From assembly GCA_018064725.1 (NCBI GenBank), contig JAGHUQ010000004.1, positions 1 through 53,520 on the forward strand: DNA of 53,520 nucleotides. Reading direction: 5' to 3'. A program made the position numbers and the translations under genes. This document shows positions 1-8,415 of this stretch, piece after piece. The stretch comes from Candidatus Cryptobacteroides caccocaballi (GTDB lineage Bacteria; Bacteroidota; Bacteroidia; Bacteroidales; UBA932). The notes beneath the pieces were generated by a model that was given only the letters and a program-made list of their open reading frames with translations, ran no database searches and was not told the origin of the DNA. Each line of letters starts with the position of its first letter. Position 1 is the first letter of the stretch.

Positions 1-3000
1 GAATACTTGCCGGCGGTGAGCAGTGCAGCAGAAGACTTCAGCCTTGCCTCCATGATCAGGTTGTTCGGTGTCGTTCCTGACGCCGCCTTCACCTTCGTGA
101 AGAGGGCAGACCTGGACATGCAGAGCTCGCTGCAGAGCATCTCCACGGAGAGCTCAGTATTCGATATGTTGGCAGAGATGATCTCGTTGACCCTCGTCAT
201 GAGGTCTTTCTCGGTGACGGCAACGGCCTGCTCGAGTTCCTTCGGAAGAGGTGCGGAAGAAGAGTACTTGCGCACGAGCAGTCCACGCATCTTCAGCAGA
301 TGGGCGACGAGAGCATGGAGATGTTCCGGAGAGAACGGTTTCTTGACATGGGCATCGGCTCCGACATCGAGACTTTCAAGAACGGAACTGTCGTCTGCCC
401 TGGCAGTAAGAAGGATGAACGGAATGTGGCACAGATTGCGATCCTCGCGGACAAAACGGCATAGCTGTGCACCGTCAGTGCCGGGCATCATCCAGTCGCT
501 GATGATAAGTGAAACGTTCTTTTCCCTGAGAATCTCCTTTGCGACGTCTCCATTAGGCGCGCTGGTGACCTTGTACTCACCGGAGAACTCAGCGACAAGG
601 AATCGTCTCATATCATCGTCATCTTCCACGACGAGAACATACGGTTCCTTGCTTGAAAGGTCCACCTCGACAGGCATCTCTTCCTCTACGACTGCCAGAG
701 AACTGGTCTCCGGAGCCTGTGTCTGAGCAGCAGCCAGCATATCCTTCCTCACAGGGAGAGTCACGAGGAATTCAGATCCTGAGCCTTCGGTCGAGTTGAC
801 AATCACTGTTCCGGAGTGCGCCTCTACCATCTGCTTGACGATGACAAGTCCGATTCCGGTGCCAGGCTTACTCTCGTCCACGCGATAGAAAGGAGTGAAA
901 AGTTTCCTCCTTTCGAGTGCAGACATTCCGCATCCATTGTCCGACACGACTACAGAGAAAGTATCTCCGCCATCATCCACCGACAGCGACAGCGACACGC
1001 TGTCCTTCGTGTACTTTATCGCATTAGACAGCAAGTTGCTGACTATCTTTGTGAAAGCCTCCGGGTCTATCCATGCTTCCAATGACTCCGGCTGGCAGTA
1101 GAAGTTGAAATTCACTCCGTACTTCTCTATCGACGGCATGAATCTCTCACATACGGACTTGATAAGCTCCACGACGTTGGACGGAGCATAGTCGAGAACC
1201 ATTCCGCCGGACGCTGTCACGCGGCTGAAATCCAGCAGCTGATTGATCAGCTTGAGAAGTCTTCGACTGTTCTTGTCGATGACATCGAGGTCCTCGGCTG
1301 TCTTTGCAGGCAGCTCTTCCCTGCGGCCAAGTATATTCTCCAAAGGCGCCGTAATGAGAGAAAGCGGAGTCCTGACCTCATGTGCGATCATGGTCACGAA
1401 CTGAATCTTCGCGGCCATATCCTGCTCATCGCGCGTCTTGATGGCCTCATGGAATCTCTCGCTGTAATGCTTCTGGTACTTACGCTTGTTGTAGAGGAAT
1501 ATGCCGGTAGCCGTTGCCGCCGCAAGAAGTATGTATACTATCAACGCGAAGGCCGAGGCGAGAGGATGAGGCTTGACCGAGAAGGTAAATGATGCACCCT
1601 CCTCGTTCCAGAGTCCGTCATTGTTGCTCGCAACCACCACGAATCTATACTTTCCGCCCGGCAGCCTGGTGTACAGCGCACTTGTCCTGTTTCCGGCCTC
1701 ATGCCACTGGTCGTCAAATCCCTCAAGCTTGTACCTGTAGCGATTCTCCTCAGGAGAACAGTAGCTCAGTGCCGCATAGGAAATCAGTATATCCCTGGAA
1801 TTGTTGGACAACCTGGTCTTTCCGTCCATAGGCATAGGTTCTCCGTTAACCATGAAAGACCTGACAATGACCGGCGGCATATACTTGTTCATGTAGATAT
1901 TATGAGGATAGAAGCTTATGAACCCGTTGGTCGTGCCCACGTATATGCGTCCGTCCGAAGTCACCATTCCGGAATTGACCATGAACTGTTCATTGATTAT
2001 GCCCTCGGTACTTCCGTAATGGTTCACGTTACCGTCTGAAAGGTCGTAGCTGAACAATCCCCTGACCGTGGTAATCCATATACGAGTTCCATCACCGGTC
2101 ACGAAAAGAGCATCACAGTTTTCTCCGAGGTCCACCTTGTCGAATCTCCCGGATTCCTGGTCAAAGCGGCACAGACCGTCACGCGTACCTATCCAAAAAA
2201 CGGATTCAGTCCCCATGTATATACAGTTCACCCAGTCGCTGAGCAATCCGTCAGCTTCCGTATATGAAGTCCAATGCCCCGATGCTGGATCCATGCAGAA
2301 CAATCCGCTTCCGGAAGATGCGGCCCAAAGCTTTCCGTCCGAGGATTGCTTAAGGTCCACGACGATTTCGCCGATCTCCTTTATCGAAACGAACGTGTCC
2401 CCTTCGGGATCATAGCGGCGTATGTCCGTCATCGTTCCGGCTATCAGAGAGCCGTCGCTAAGCCTCAGCAAAGAATATACGCTGGATTGACGATAATTCT
2501 TGACCTTGCCGCTCTTCAGGTCAAGCCTGTCCAAGCCATTGCCGTATCCTCCGATCCACAGACAATTGTCCTCTGCATAGAGCGCATGTATATTGTAGGA
2601 GCCAAGCTCGACCTTACCGGAACCAGGTGTGTAAGACTTCAGTATCTTTCCGGTGAAAGGAGAGTAGCAGACAACGCCTCCGTTATCGGATCCTATCCAG
2701 AGATTTCCTTCTTCATCCTCGCAGAACGTACTCACGAGGAAGCCCTCGTTGCTTCCTGTCAGCCTCGACATGGACTCTCTCTCGAAGCTGCTGCTGTGTG
2801 GAGAGACGTAGTTGACTCCACCGAAATAAGTACCGACCCATAGACCACCCTCGCGATCAACCGTCAACGGATAGACGAACCTGTTCGATATGGAAGACAG
2901 ATCGGACTGATCATTTACGAAAAGTCTCCTGCTCCGGTCTACCACGTCCATCCACATAAGTCCGTCATCAGAGCCGACCAGGAGCTCGCCAGGTGCGAAC

Positions 3001-3818
3001 TCGATGATGGAATGGACATGAGAGAGGCCATCCGCAGAGCCTATCGGCGTCGCAGTCCTGTGCGCCCTGTCATATCTGAGCACACCTCCGTCCCACGTTC
3101 CCAGATAGATGACTCCAGCAGAAGACTCGCACATCGCCAACACCCTGGCAGCATTTCCTCCGATTGTCGAGAACGCATTCTCGGTGAAGGAATCCGTCAC
3201 GGAATTATACATATAGAGTTTTCCGTATGCATGCGTAGCCGAAACCATCACATTATTGTTTGAATCGGCCATAAGCGATTCGACTCCAGCTGTGACATCT
3301 CCCAATGTGTAATGATTGATTTTCTTGGAATAGACGTCATACCTGAAGATTCCCCCCGCGACTGACGCCATCCAGATGTTCCCCATCATGTCCTTGGCAA
3401 GAATCGTCACATTCGTCTCGAGGCATGCCCCGTCAGGTGCCACGACAGGCAGCCTGCGGAAGACATGGGCACTTTCAGGATTGCTGAAGAATACGCCGAT
3501 GTCCGAAGCAGCCCAAACAGTACCGTCATCACCGATCACGAGAACGTTCACGGACACGTTGGACTCGACACGGCCATCGAGGTCGAAATCACAGACATTG
3601 ACAGAGACTCCGTCATAGCAGGCAACGCCTGATCCGGTCGCGAACCACATCATTCCATCCCCATCCTGACATAGAGATGTCACCATATTTGAGGGAAGAC
3701 CGTCCTTTACTGAGAGATTTCTGAAGTAGAAGTCCGGAGATTTGCTTGCAAAAGCCATGACCGGCGACAAAATGGCAAGCAGAATCAACTTAAGGCGAAT
3801 TTTTGCAAATGAGTACAT
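1..3818 (-). CDS. Hybrid two-component system regulator (HTCS), C-terminus cut by window edge
   Basis: This gene is absent from the ORF track because its stop lies outside the window; I read it by translating the minus strand from ATG 3818. It opens with a signal peptide (MYSFAKIRLKLILLAILSPV). A very long periplasmic region of repeated beta-propeller-like (Reg_prop) units runs to about residue 690, followed by a Y_Y_Y-type domain. One membrane span (FALIVYILLAATATG) lies near 750-770. The kinase core has the motif AHEVRTPLS, with phosphoacceptor His at about residue 813, and an ATPase domain with DNGCGM and GTGIGL. The receiver has VVEDDDDMRRF and the phosphoacceptor Asp in SDWMMPG at about 1108. 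It ends in the start of an AraC-type HTH (ELSVEMLCSELCMSRSALF). HTCS proteins sense oligosaccharides in the periplasm and activate linked glycan operons. Here it is divergent from the arabinosidase operon, its probable target. Confidence 0.95.
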   Translation of the reverse strand, partial: MYSFAKIRLKLILLAILSPVMAFASKSPDFYFRNLSVKDGLPSNMVTSLCQDGDGMMWFATGSGVACYDGVSVNVCDFDLDGRVESNVSVNVLVIGDDGTVWAASDIGVFFSNPESAHVFRRLPVVAPDGACLETNVTILAKDMMGNIWMASVAGGIFRYDVYSKKINHYTLGDVTAGVESLMADSNNNVMVSATHAYGKLYMYNSVTDSFTENAFSTIGGNAARVLAMCESSAGVIYLGTWDGGVLRYDRAHRTATPIGSADGLSHVHSIIEFAPGELLVGSDDGLMWMDVVDRSRRLFVNDQSDLSSISNRFVYPLTVDREGGLWVGTYFGGVNYVSPHSSSFERESMSRLTGSNEGFLVSTFCEDEEGNLWIGSDNGGVVCYSPFTGKILKSYTPGSGKVELGSYNIHALYAEDNCLWIGGYGNGLDRLDLKSGKVKNYRQSSVYSLLRLSDGSLIAGTMTDIRRYDPEGDTFVSIKEIGEIVVDLKQSSDGKLWAASSGSGLFCMDPASGHWTSYTEADGLLSDWVNCIYMGTESVFWIGTRDGLCRFDQESGRFDKVDLGENCDALFVTGDGTRIWITTVRGLFSYDLSDGNVNHYGSTEGIINEQFMVNSGMVTSDGRIYVGTTNGFISFYPHNIYMNKYMPPVIVRSFMVNGEPMPMDGKTRLSNNSRDILISYAALSYCSPEENRYRYKLEGFDDQWHEAGNRTSALYTRLPGGKYRFVVVASNNDGLWNEEGASFTFSVKPHPLASAFALIVYILLAAATATGIFLYNKRKYQKHYSERFHEAIKTRDEQDMAAKIQFVTMIAHEVRTPLSLITAPLENILGRREELPAKTAEDLDVIDKNSRRLLKLINQLLDFSRVTASGGMVLDYAPSNVVELIKSVCERFMPSIEKYGVNFNFYCQPESLEAWIDPEAFTKIVSNLLSNAIKYTKDSVSLSLSVDDGGDTFSVVVSDNGCGMSALERRKLFTPFYRVDESKPGTGIGLVIVKQMVEAHSGTVIVNSTEGSGSEFLVTLPVRKDMLAAAQTQAPETSSLAVVEEEMPVEVDLSSKEPYVLVVEDDDDMRRFLVAEFSGEYKVTSAPNGDVAKEILREKNVSLIISDWMMPGTDGAQLCRFVREDRNLCHIPFILLTARADDSSVLESLDVGADAHVKKPFSPEHLHALVAHLLKMRGLLVRKYSSSAPLPKELEQAVAVTEKDLMTRVNEIISANISNTELSVEMLCSELCMSRSALFTKVKAASGTTPNNLIMEARLKSSAALLTAGKY

Positions 3819-3839
3819 GTATGTGGTTACTTTTCATAG

Positions 3840-3847
3840 CAAATATA
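3840..3847 (-). promoter_or_regulatory. -7 box of the HTCS promoter
   Basis: Read on the minus strand the sequence is TATATTTG, a full match to the Bacteroidota sigma-ABfr -7 consensus TAnnTTTG. It lies about 21 nt before the HTCS ATG. Confidence 0.6.
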
Positions 3848-3942
3848 CTATTTTTTCATTTTTGGCAATCAAGTCATTCCGACGCTGGACTATTTTACGA
3901 AAAAAGTGTACAGAATTCCACCCGTTCTACGCGCGTATTGCG

Positions 3943-3950
3943 TATCTTTG
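3943..3950 (+). promoter_or_regulatory. -7 box of the arabinosidase operon promoter
   Basis: TATCTTTG matches TAnnTTTG and is 28 nt upstream of the first GH127 ATG. The 160-nt divergent space between HTCS and operon holds both promoters and presumably the HTCS operator. I do not see a clear direct repeat that I could name as that operator. Confidence 0.6.
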
Positions 3951-3978
3951 TGTATCTTAAATTCAACTGATTCCACAC

Positions 3979-6423
3979 ATGAAGACACTAGGAACAATAG
4001 TAAATCTCACATTTGCAGCCACGGTGCTCGCATCCTGCTCTCAGGCAAGCGACATCCCCGTGACTGACATTCTCGAGGTTCCATTCACTGCGACCGAGAT
4101 CACCGACGGTTTCTGGGCACCTCGCATCGAGACCAACAGGACAGTCACCATCCCGGCCGCCCTCTATCAGTGCGACATCAACGGACGCTTCGACAACTTT
4201 GCAATTGCCGGCGGCCTGATGGAAGGAGAGCACAGAGGGGATTTCTCATTCGACGACACCGACCCATACAAAGTCATCGAAGGAGCATCCTATTCACTTG
4301 CCGCCCACTATGACCCCGAGCTCGACAAGAGAATAGACGACTACATCGCGATAATCGCAGCGGCGCAGGAGCCTGACGGCTACCTCTGCACCTGCGTAAC
4401 CAACAAATGCTACCGTCTCTCAGGATGGTGGGGAACCCACAGGTGGGAGAAGATCAACAGCCATGAACTGTACAACTGCGGTCATCTCTACGAGGCAGCG
4501 GTCGCTCACTACAAGGCGACAGGCAAGCGCACCCTCCTCGATGTCGCCCTCAAGAATGCAGATCTCGTATGCGAGACCTTTGGCGACGAGGAAGGAAAGA
4601 TACATCGTCCGGGAGGACACCCTATCGTCGAGATGGGACTCGCCAAACTCTACAAGGTCACCGGAGACGAGAAGTATCTCCGCCAGGCAAAGTATTTCTG
4701 CGATGAGACCGGCAGGTGCACCGACGGCCATGCTCCAAGCATGTACAGCCAGGACCACATGCCTATCATCGAGCAGGAGGAGATCGTCGGACATGCGGTA
4801 AGAGCAGGCTATCTCTATTCAGGAGTCGCCGATGTCGCAGCGCTTACCCATGACAAGGCTTACTTCGACGCGCTCAGCAGGATATGGGACAACATGGCAG
4901 GCAAGAAGCTCTACATCACCGGAGGTATCGGCAGCCGCGCACAGGGCGAAGGTTTCGGTCCCGAGTATGAACTGCACAACAGCCAGGACTACTGCGAGAC
5001 CTGCGCATCCATAGCGAACGTCTATTGGAACCACAGGATGTTCCTCTACACCGGAGACAGCAAGTACATCGATGTCCTCGAGATGGCCCTCTACAACGGA
5101 GTCATGTCCGGAGTTTCCCTCGACGGAGACAAGTTCTTCTACGACAACCCGCTCGAAAGCATGGGAGAGCACGCTCGCGAGGAGTGGTTCGGATGTGCAT
5201 GCTGCCCTGGCAACATCACACGTTTCGTCGCATCCGTTCCGAACTACATGTACGCAGTCAGAGGCAATGACATCTATGTGAACCTCTTCATCGACAGCCA
5301 TAGCGACATCAACACGGAAAACGGCGTTCTCCATGTATCACAGAGCACCAGGTATCCTTGGGACGGCAGCGTCAAGATCAAGCTTGACCCTGAGCAGGAA
5401 GGACAGTTCGCTGTCATGGTCCGCGTACCGGGCTGGGCTAAGGAAGCTCCCGTCGACACGGGACTTTACAGCTTTGTAGACAACAAGGGTGGCGTCAAGG
5501 TAAGCGTGAACGGCGGCAAGGACATCAGCGGCAAGCTTGTAGACGGATATGTCGTAATCGACCGCAAATGGAAGTCGGGTGACGAGATCAGCGTCGACTT
5601 CAACATGGACGTGCGCAAGGTTCAGGCCTGCGACAAGGTAGAGGACGACCGCGGCAAGCTCGCCATCATGCGTGGCCCTGTCGTATACTGTCTCGAAGGC
5701 GTTGACCAGGAGAACGGACATGTGTTCGACAAGTATATCCCTGCAGCTAACGAATTCACTGCAGAATACAAGCCTGAACTCCTCTGCGGTGTCGTTGAAC
5801 TCAGCGGCGAAGCCGTCAAGGTGGACCTCGACGGAAACGAGGAGAAGGTGACCGTAAAGGCAATCCCTTACAGCACGTGGTGCAACAGGGGCAGCGACGA
5901 GATGGAAGTGTGGATCCCTGTTTCGGCAGAACTCACCCATCCGAAGCCTCTCCCTACCATCGCATCACAGGCAACCGCATACACTTCGAGCGTGGCAGCC
6001 ATCCAGAACGACGCACCTGAATCAGCAGCTGGAATGGGCGATGCATGGGGCGTGAACGACCAGTGGGAGCCTAAGAGCTCACACGACATCAGCAAGCCTT
6101 ACCACTACTGGTGGCAGAAAAGAGGTTCCGAGGTCAACCTCGCATACAAGTTTGCAAAGAAGGAGACAGTATCTGAGGTTCAGGTATACTGGCTGTCGTT
6201 CGATCACTACGACGGAAACTACAGGGTGCCTGAGTCATGGAAGCTCTACTACCAGCTCCCTGACGGAAGGTGGAAGGAAGTCGAGGCGCTCGACGAGTAC
6301 GGAGTCAAGGAAGACTGCTACAACGTGGTACGATTCAAGCCTGTAAGCACCGACGGTCTCAACATCGTGGCAAAGCTCCAGGAAGGAGAATCCGGAGGTA
6401 TAATCGAATGGAAGGTCAAGTAA
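3979..6423 (+). CDS. GH127 beta-L-arabinofuranosidase-like lipoprotein (copy 1)
   Basis: Predicted exported lipoprotein: the N-terminus has a hydrophobic stretch and lipobox LASC. The body is a GH127 (alpha/alpha)6 barrel. The metal/catalytic residues known from Bifidobacterium HypBA1 (Glu322, Glu338, Cys340, Cys417, Cys418) have counterparts at the same spacing. These are Glu324 in QGEGFG, Glu340 and Cys342 in ETC, and the Cys408-Cys409 pair in GCACCPGN, so a Cys-nucleophile retaining mechanism is expected. The extra C-terminal stretch (about 680-814, HYWWQKRG onward) looks like a beta-sandwich appended to the usual fold. It is the first gene of the operon, and only one base separates its stop from the GH97 start. 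GH127 members mostly cleave beta-L-arabinofuranosides, but some act on other sugars, so substrate is inferred from context. Confidence 0.9.
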   Translation: MKTLGTIVNLTFAATVLASCSQASDIPVTDILEVPFTATEITDGFWAPRIETNRTVTIPAALYQCDINGRFDNFAIAGGLMEGEHRGDFSFDDTDPYKVIEGASYSLAAHYDPELDKRIDDYIAIIAAAQEPDGYLCTCVTNKCYRLSGWWGTHRWEKINSHELYNCGHLYEAAVAHYKATGKRTLLDVALKNADLVCETFGDEEGKIHRPGGHPIVEMGLAKLYKVTGDEKYLRQAKYFCDETGRCTDGHAPSMYSQDHMPIIEQEEIVGHAVRAGYLYSGVADVAALTHDKAYFDALSRIWDNMAGKKLYITGGIGSRAQGEGFGPEYELHNSQDYCETCASIANVYWNHRMFLYTGDSKYIDVLEMALYNGVMSGVSLDGDKFFYDNPLESMGEHAREEWFGCACCPGNITRFVASVPNYMYAVRGNDIYVNLFIDSHSDINTENGVLHVSQSTRYPWDGSVKIKLDPEQEGQFAVMVRVPGWAKEAPVDTGLYSFVDNKGGVKVSVNGGKDISGKLVDGYVVIDRKWKSGDEISVDFNMDVRKVQACDKVEDDRGKLAIMRGPVVYCLEGVDQENGHVFDKYIPAANEFTAEYKPELLCGVVELSGEAVKVDLDGNEEKVTVKAIPYSTWCNRGSDEMEVWIPVSAELTHPKPLPTIASQATAYTSSVAAIQNDAPESAAGMGDAWGVNDQWEPKSSHDISKPYHYWWQKRGSEVNLAYKFAKKETVSEVQVYWLSFDHYDGNYRVPESWKLYYQLPDGRWKEVEALDEYGVKEDCYNVVRFKPVSTDGLNIVAKLQEGESGGIIEWKVK

Positions 6424-6424
6424 G

Positions 6425-8392
6425 ATGAAAAGAACCTTATCAATCATCGCATCTGTCCTGGCTCTTTGCTCATGTGCAAAGGTCCAGGACACGGTATGTT
6501 CACCCGACGGCAGAATCTGCGTGAAGGTCGGAGATGAAGGATACTCAGTATATTATGACGGAAATGCCGTTCTCGAGAACAGCGTCGCTCAGATGCAGCT
6601 TGCAGACGGTCGCGCCTACGGTACCGGAAGCAAGGTCGTTGCTTCAAAGCTGACCAAGACTCCGGTTCACGAGCATATCGCCGCGCCTTTCTACCGCCAG
6701 GCAGAGTTCGACATGGACTACAACACCCTCACGCTCAAGTTCGACGACGAGTGGAGCATGATCTGGTACGTATGTGACGAAGGCGCCGCATACAGGTTCG
6801 TCGGAGGAAAGGACGGAGTCGAGACCATCGTCAGCAATGAGCTTGCGGACTTCAATTTCGTAAATGACTCAGACTGCTGGATCAACTACTCATCCAACCC
6901 GAGGAAGCCTTATGCAATGGCATTCGAGGGCGTCTATGAGCACCAGATGCTCTCCGACGGCAGCGAACTCCCCGCTTTCATGCCGGTATCCGTAGGCATC
7001 GGAGGTGGCAGCAGGCTCACCATACTCGAATCAGACCTCAAGGCATATCCAGGTATGTTCGCAAGGGTCAGCGGCACGACCGTAAGTGCTGAATTCGCAG
7101 GTTACCCTGCTTCATTCGACAAATATCCTTCAAGGCAGCAGCTTTACGTGACCGAGCACGAGGATTACATCGCAAAGGTCTGCGGGAAGATGAATTTCCC
7201 ATGGAGGGTCCTTGCAATCAGCGAGAAGGAAACCGACATGCCTGTCAACAACATGGTCTATGCGCTCGCAGAGCCATCGAAGATTTCAGACACATCATGG
7301 ATCAAGCCAGGTTTCGCAGCTTGGGAATGGTGGAATGACTGGGGGCTCACCGGAGTGCCATTCAAGCCAGGCATCAACATGGAAACCTACAGGTATTACA
7401 TCGACTTCGCTTCGGCAAACGGTCTTGAATACATGGTGCTCGACGAAGGATGGAGCACCCCATCAAAGGGCGATATCCTCACATCTATCGACGAGATCGA
7501 CGTCAAGGCTCTCGTGGATTATGCAGCACAGAGGAATGTCAAGATCTGGCTTTGGACAGTATTCAACTGTCTGGACGAGAAGCTTGAGGATGCTTGCAAG
7601 AAATACTCGGAGATGGGAGTGGCCGGTTTCAAGGTCGACTTCCTTGACAGAAACGACCAGACCGCGGTGGAGATGATATGGAGAATCGCAGAATGTGCCG
7701 CAAGGTATCATCTCATGCTTGACTACCATGGAATATTCCCTCCGACCGGTATCTGCCGCACCTATCCTAACGTAGTGAACTACGAGAGCATACACGGCGA
7801 GGAGAACATGAAGTGGATCACCAGCGAGATGGACATGCCTGCGCTCAATGCCGCTTACCCTTTCCTCAGAATGATGGAAGGCTATGCAGATTATACTCCT
7901 GGCGGTCTCCAGAATGTCAGAAGAGACCAGTTCACGGACGTATACAGCAATCCGCTCGTTCAGGGAACAAGGGCACAGCAGGTAGCTCTCTACCTGACCC
8001 TCGACTCCCCTTTCAGCATGCTCTGCGACACTCCTAGCCGCTACATGGCTGACCAGGCGACCACAGATTTCATCTGTTCTCTTCCCAGGAACTACGATAA
8101 GACTCTCTGCCTCGACGGAAAGATCGGCGAGTACGTCGTCATGGCCCGCAAGGCAGGAGACGACTGGTATGTAGCCGGAACCACCAACTGGGACTCTCGC
8201 GAGCTCAGCATCGACCTCAGCGTCCTCGGAGACGGTGAGTATGAGATGGAATGCTATCTCGACGGCGAAGATGCAGACATAGACGCATGCAGCCACGTCA
8301 TCTCCAAGTCCGAAGCCAAGAAGCTGGGGAAGGTCGACGTACGCATGGCACAGGGTGGAGGCTTCCTCATCAAGCTCAAAAAGAACAACTAA
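6425..8392 (+). CDS. GH97 glycosidase lipoprotein (retaining alpha-galactosidase type likely)
   Basis: A 655-residue exported lipoprotein (lipobox LCSC). The order is GH97 N-terminal beta-sandwich (CSPDGRICVKVGDEGYSVYY onward), a (beta/alpha)8 barrel, and a short C-terminal beta domain. Recognisable GH97 motifs are WEWWNDWGL, EYMVLDEGWS, GFKVDFLDRNDQ and DYHGIFPPTG. GH97 has two mechanistic groups. Inverting SusB-like alpha-glucosidases use Glu as base, while retaining alpha-galactosidases use an Asp nucleophile in a KxDF motif. Asp405 in KVDF places this protein with the retaining group, with a Glu near 459-460 (GEENMKW) as candidate acid/base. Position directly after GH127 and before a second GH127 says it acts on the same glycan. 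Alpha-galactoside specificity is inference. Confidence 0.88.
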   Translation: MKRTLSIIASVLALCSCAKVQDTVCSPDGRICVKVGDEGYSVYYDGNAVLENSVAQMQLADGRAYGTGSKVVASKLTKTPVHEHIAAPFYRQAEFDMDYNTLTLKFDDEWSMIWYVCDEGAAYRFVGGKDGVETIVSNELADFNFVNDSDCWINYSSNPRKPYAMAFEGVYEHQMLSDGSELPAFMPVSVGIGGGSRLTILESDLKAYPGMFARVSGTTVSAEFAGYPASFDKYPSRQQLYVTEHEDYIAKVCGKMNFPWRVLAISEKETDMPVNNMVYALAEPSKISDTSWIKPGFAAWEWWNDWGLTGVPFKPGINMETYRYYIDFASANGLEYMVLDEGWSTPSKGDILTSIDEIDVKALVDYAAQRNVKIWLWTVFNCLDEKLEDACKKYSEMGVAGFKVDFLDRNDQTAVEMIWRIAECAARYHLMLDYHGIFPPTGICRTYPNVVNYESIHGEENMKWITSEMDMPALNAAYPFLRMMEGYADYTPGGLQNVRRDQFTDVYSNPLVQGTRAQQVALYLTLDSPFSMLCDTPSRYMADQATTDFICSLPRNYDKTLCLDGKIGEYVVMARKAGDDWYVAGTTNWDSRELSIDLSVLGDGEYEMECYLDGEDADIDACSHVISKSEAKKLGKVDVRMAQGGGFLIKLKKNN

Positions 8393-8415
8393 CTATCATA
8401 AATAACAAAACATAA

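Noticed and set aside
7-726. Plus-strand 239-aa ORF and neighbours across the first 3.8 kb
   Set aside because: They are antisense to the HTCS gene, which is missing from the track only because its stop is outside the window.
7463-8296. A 277-aa minus-strand ORF opposite GH97
   Set aside because: GH97 motifs on the plus strand span this stretch. The antisense frame is explained by codon bias.
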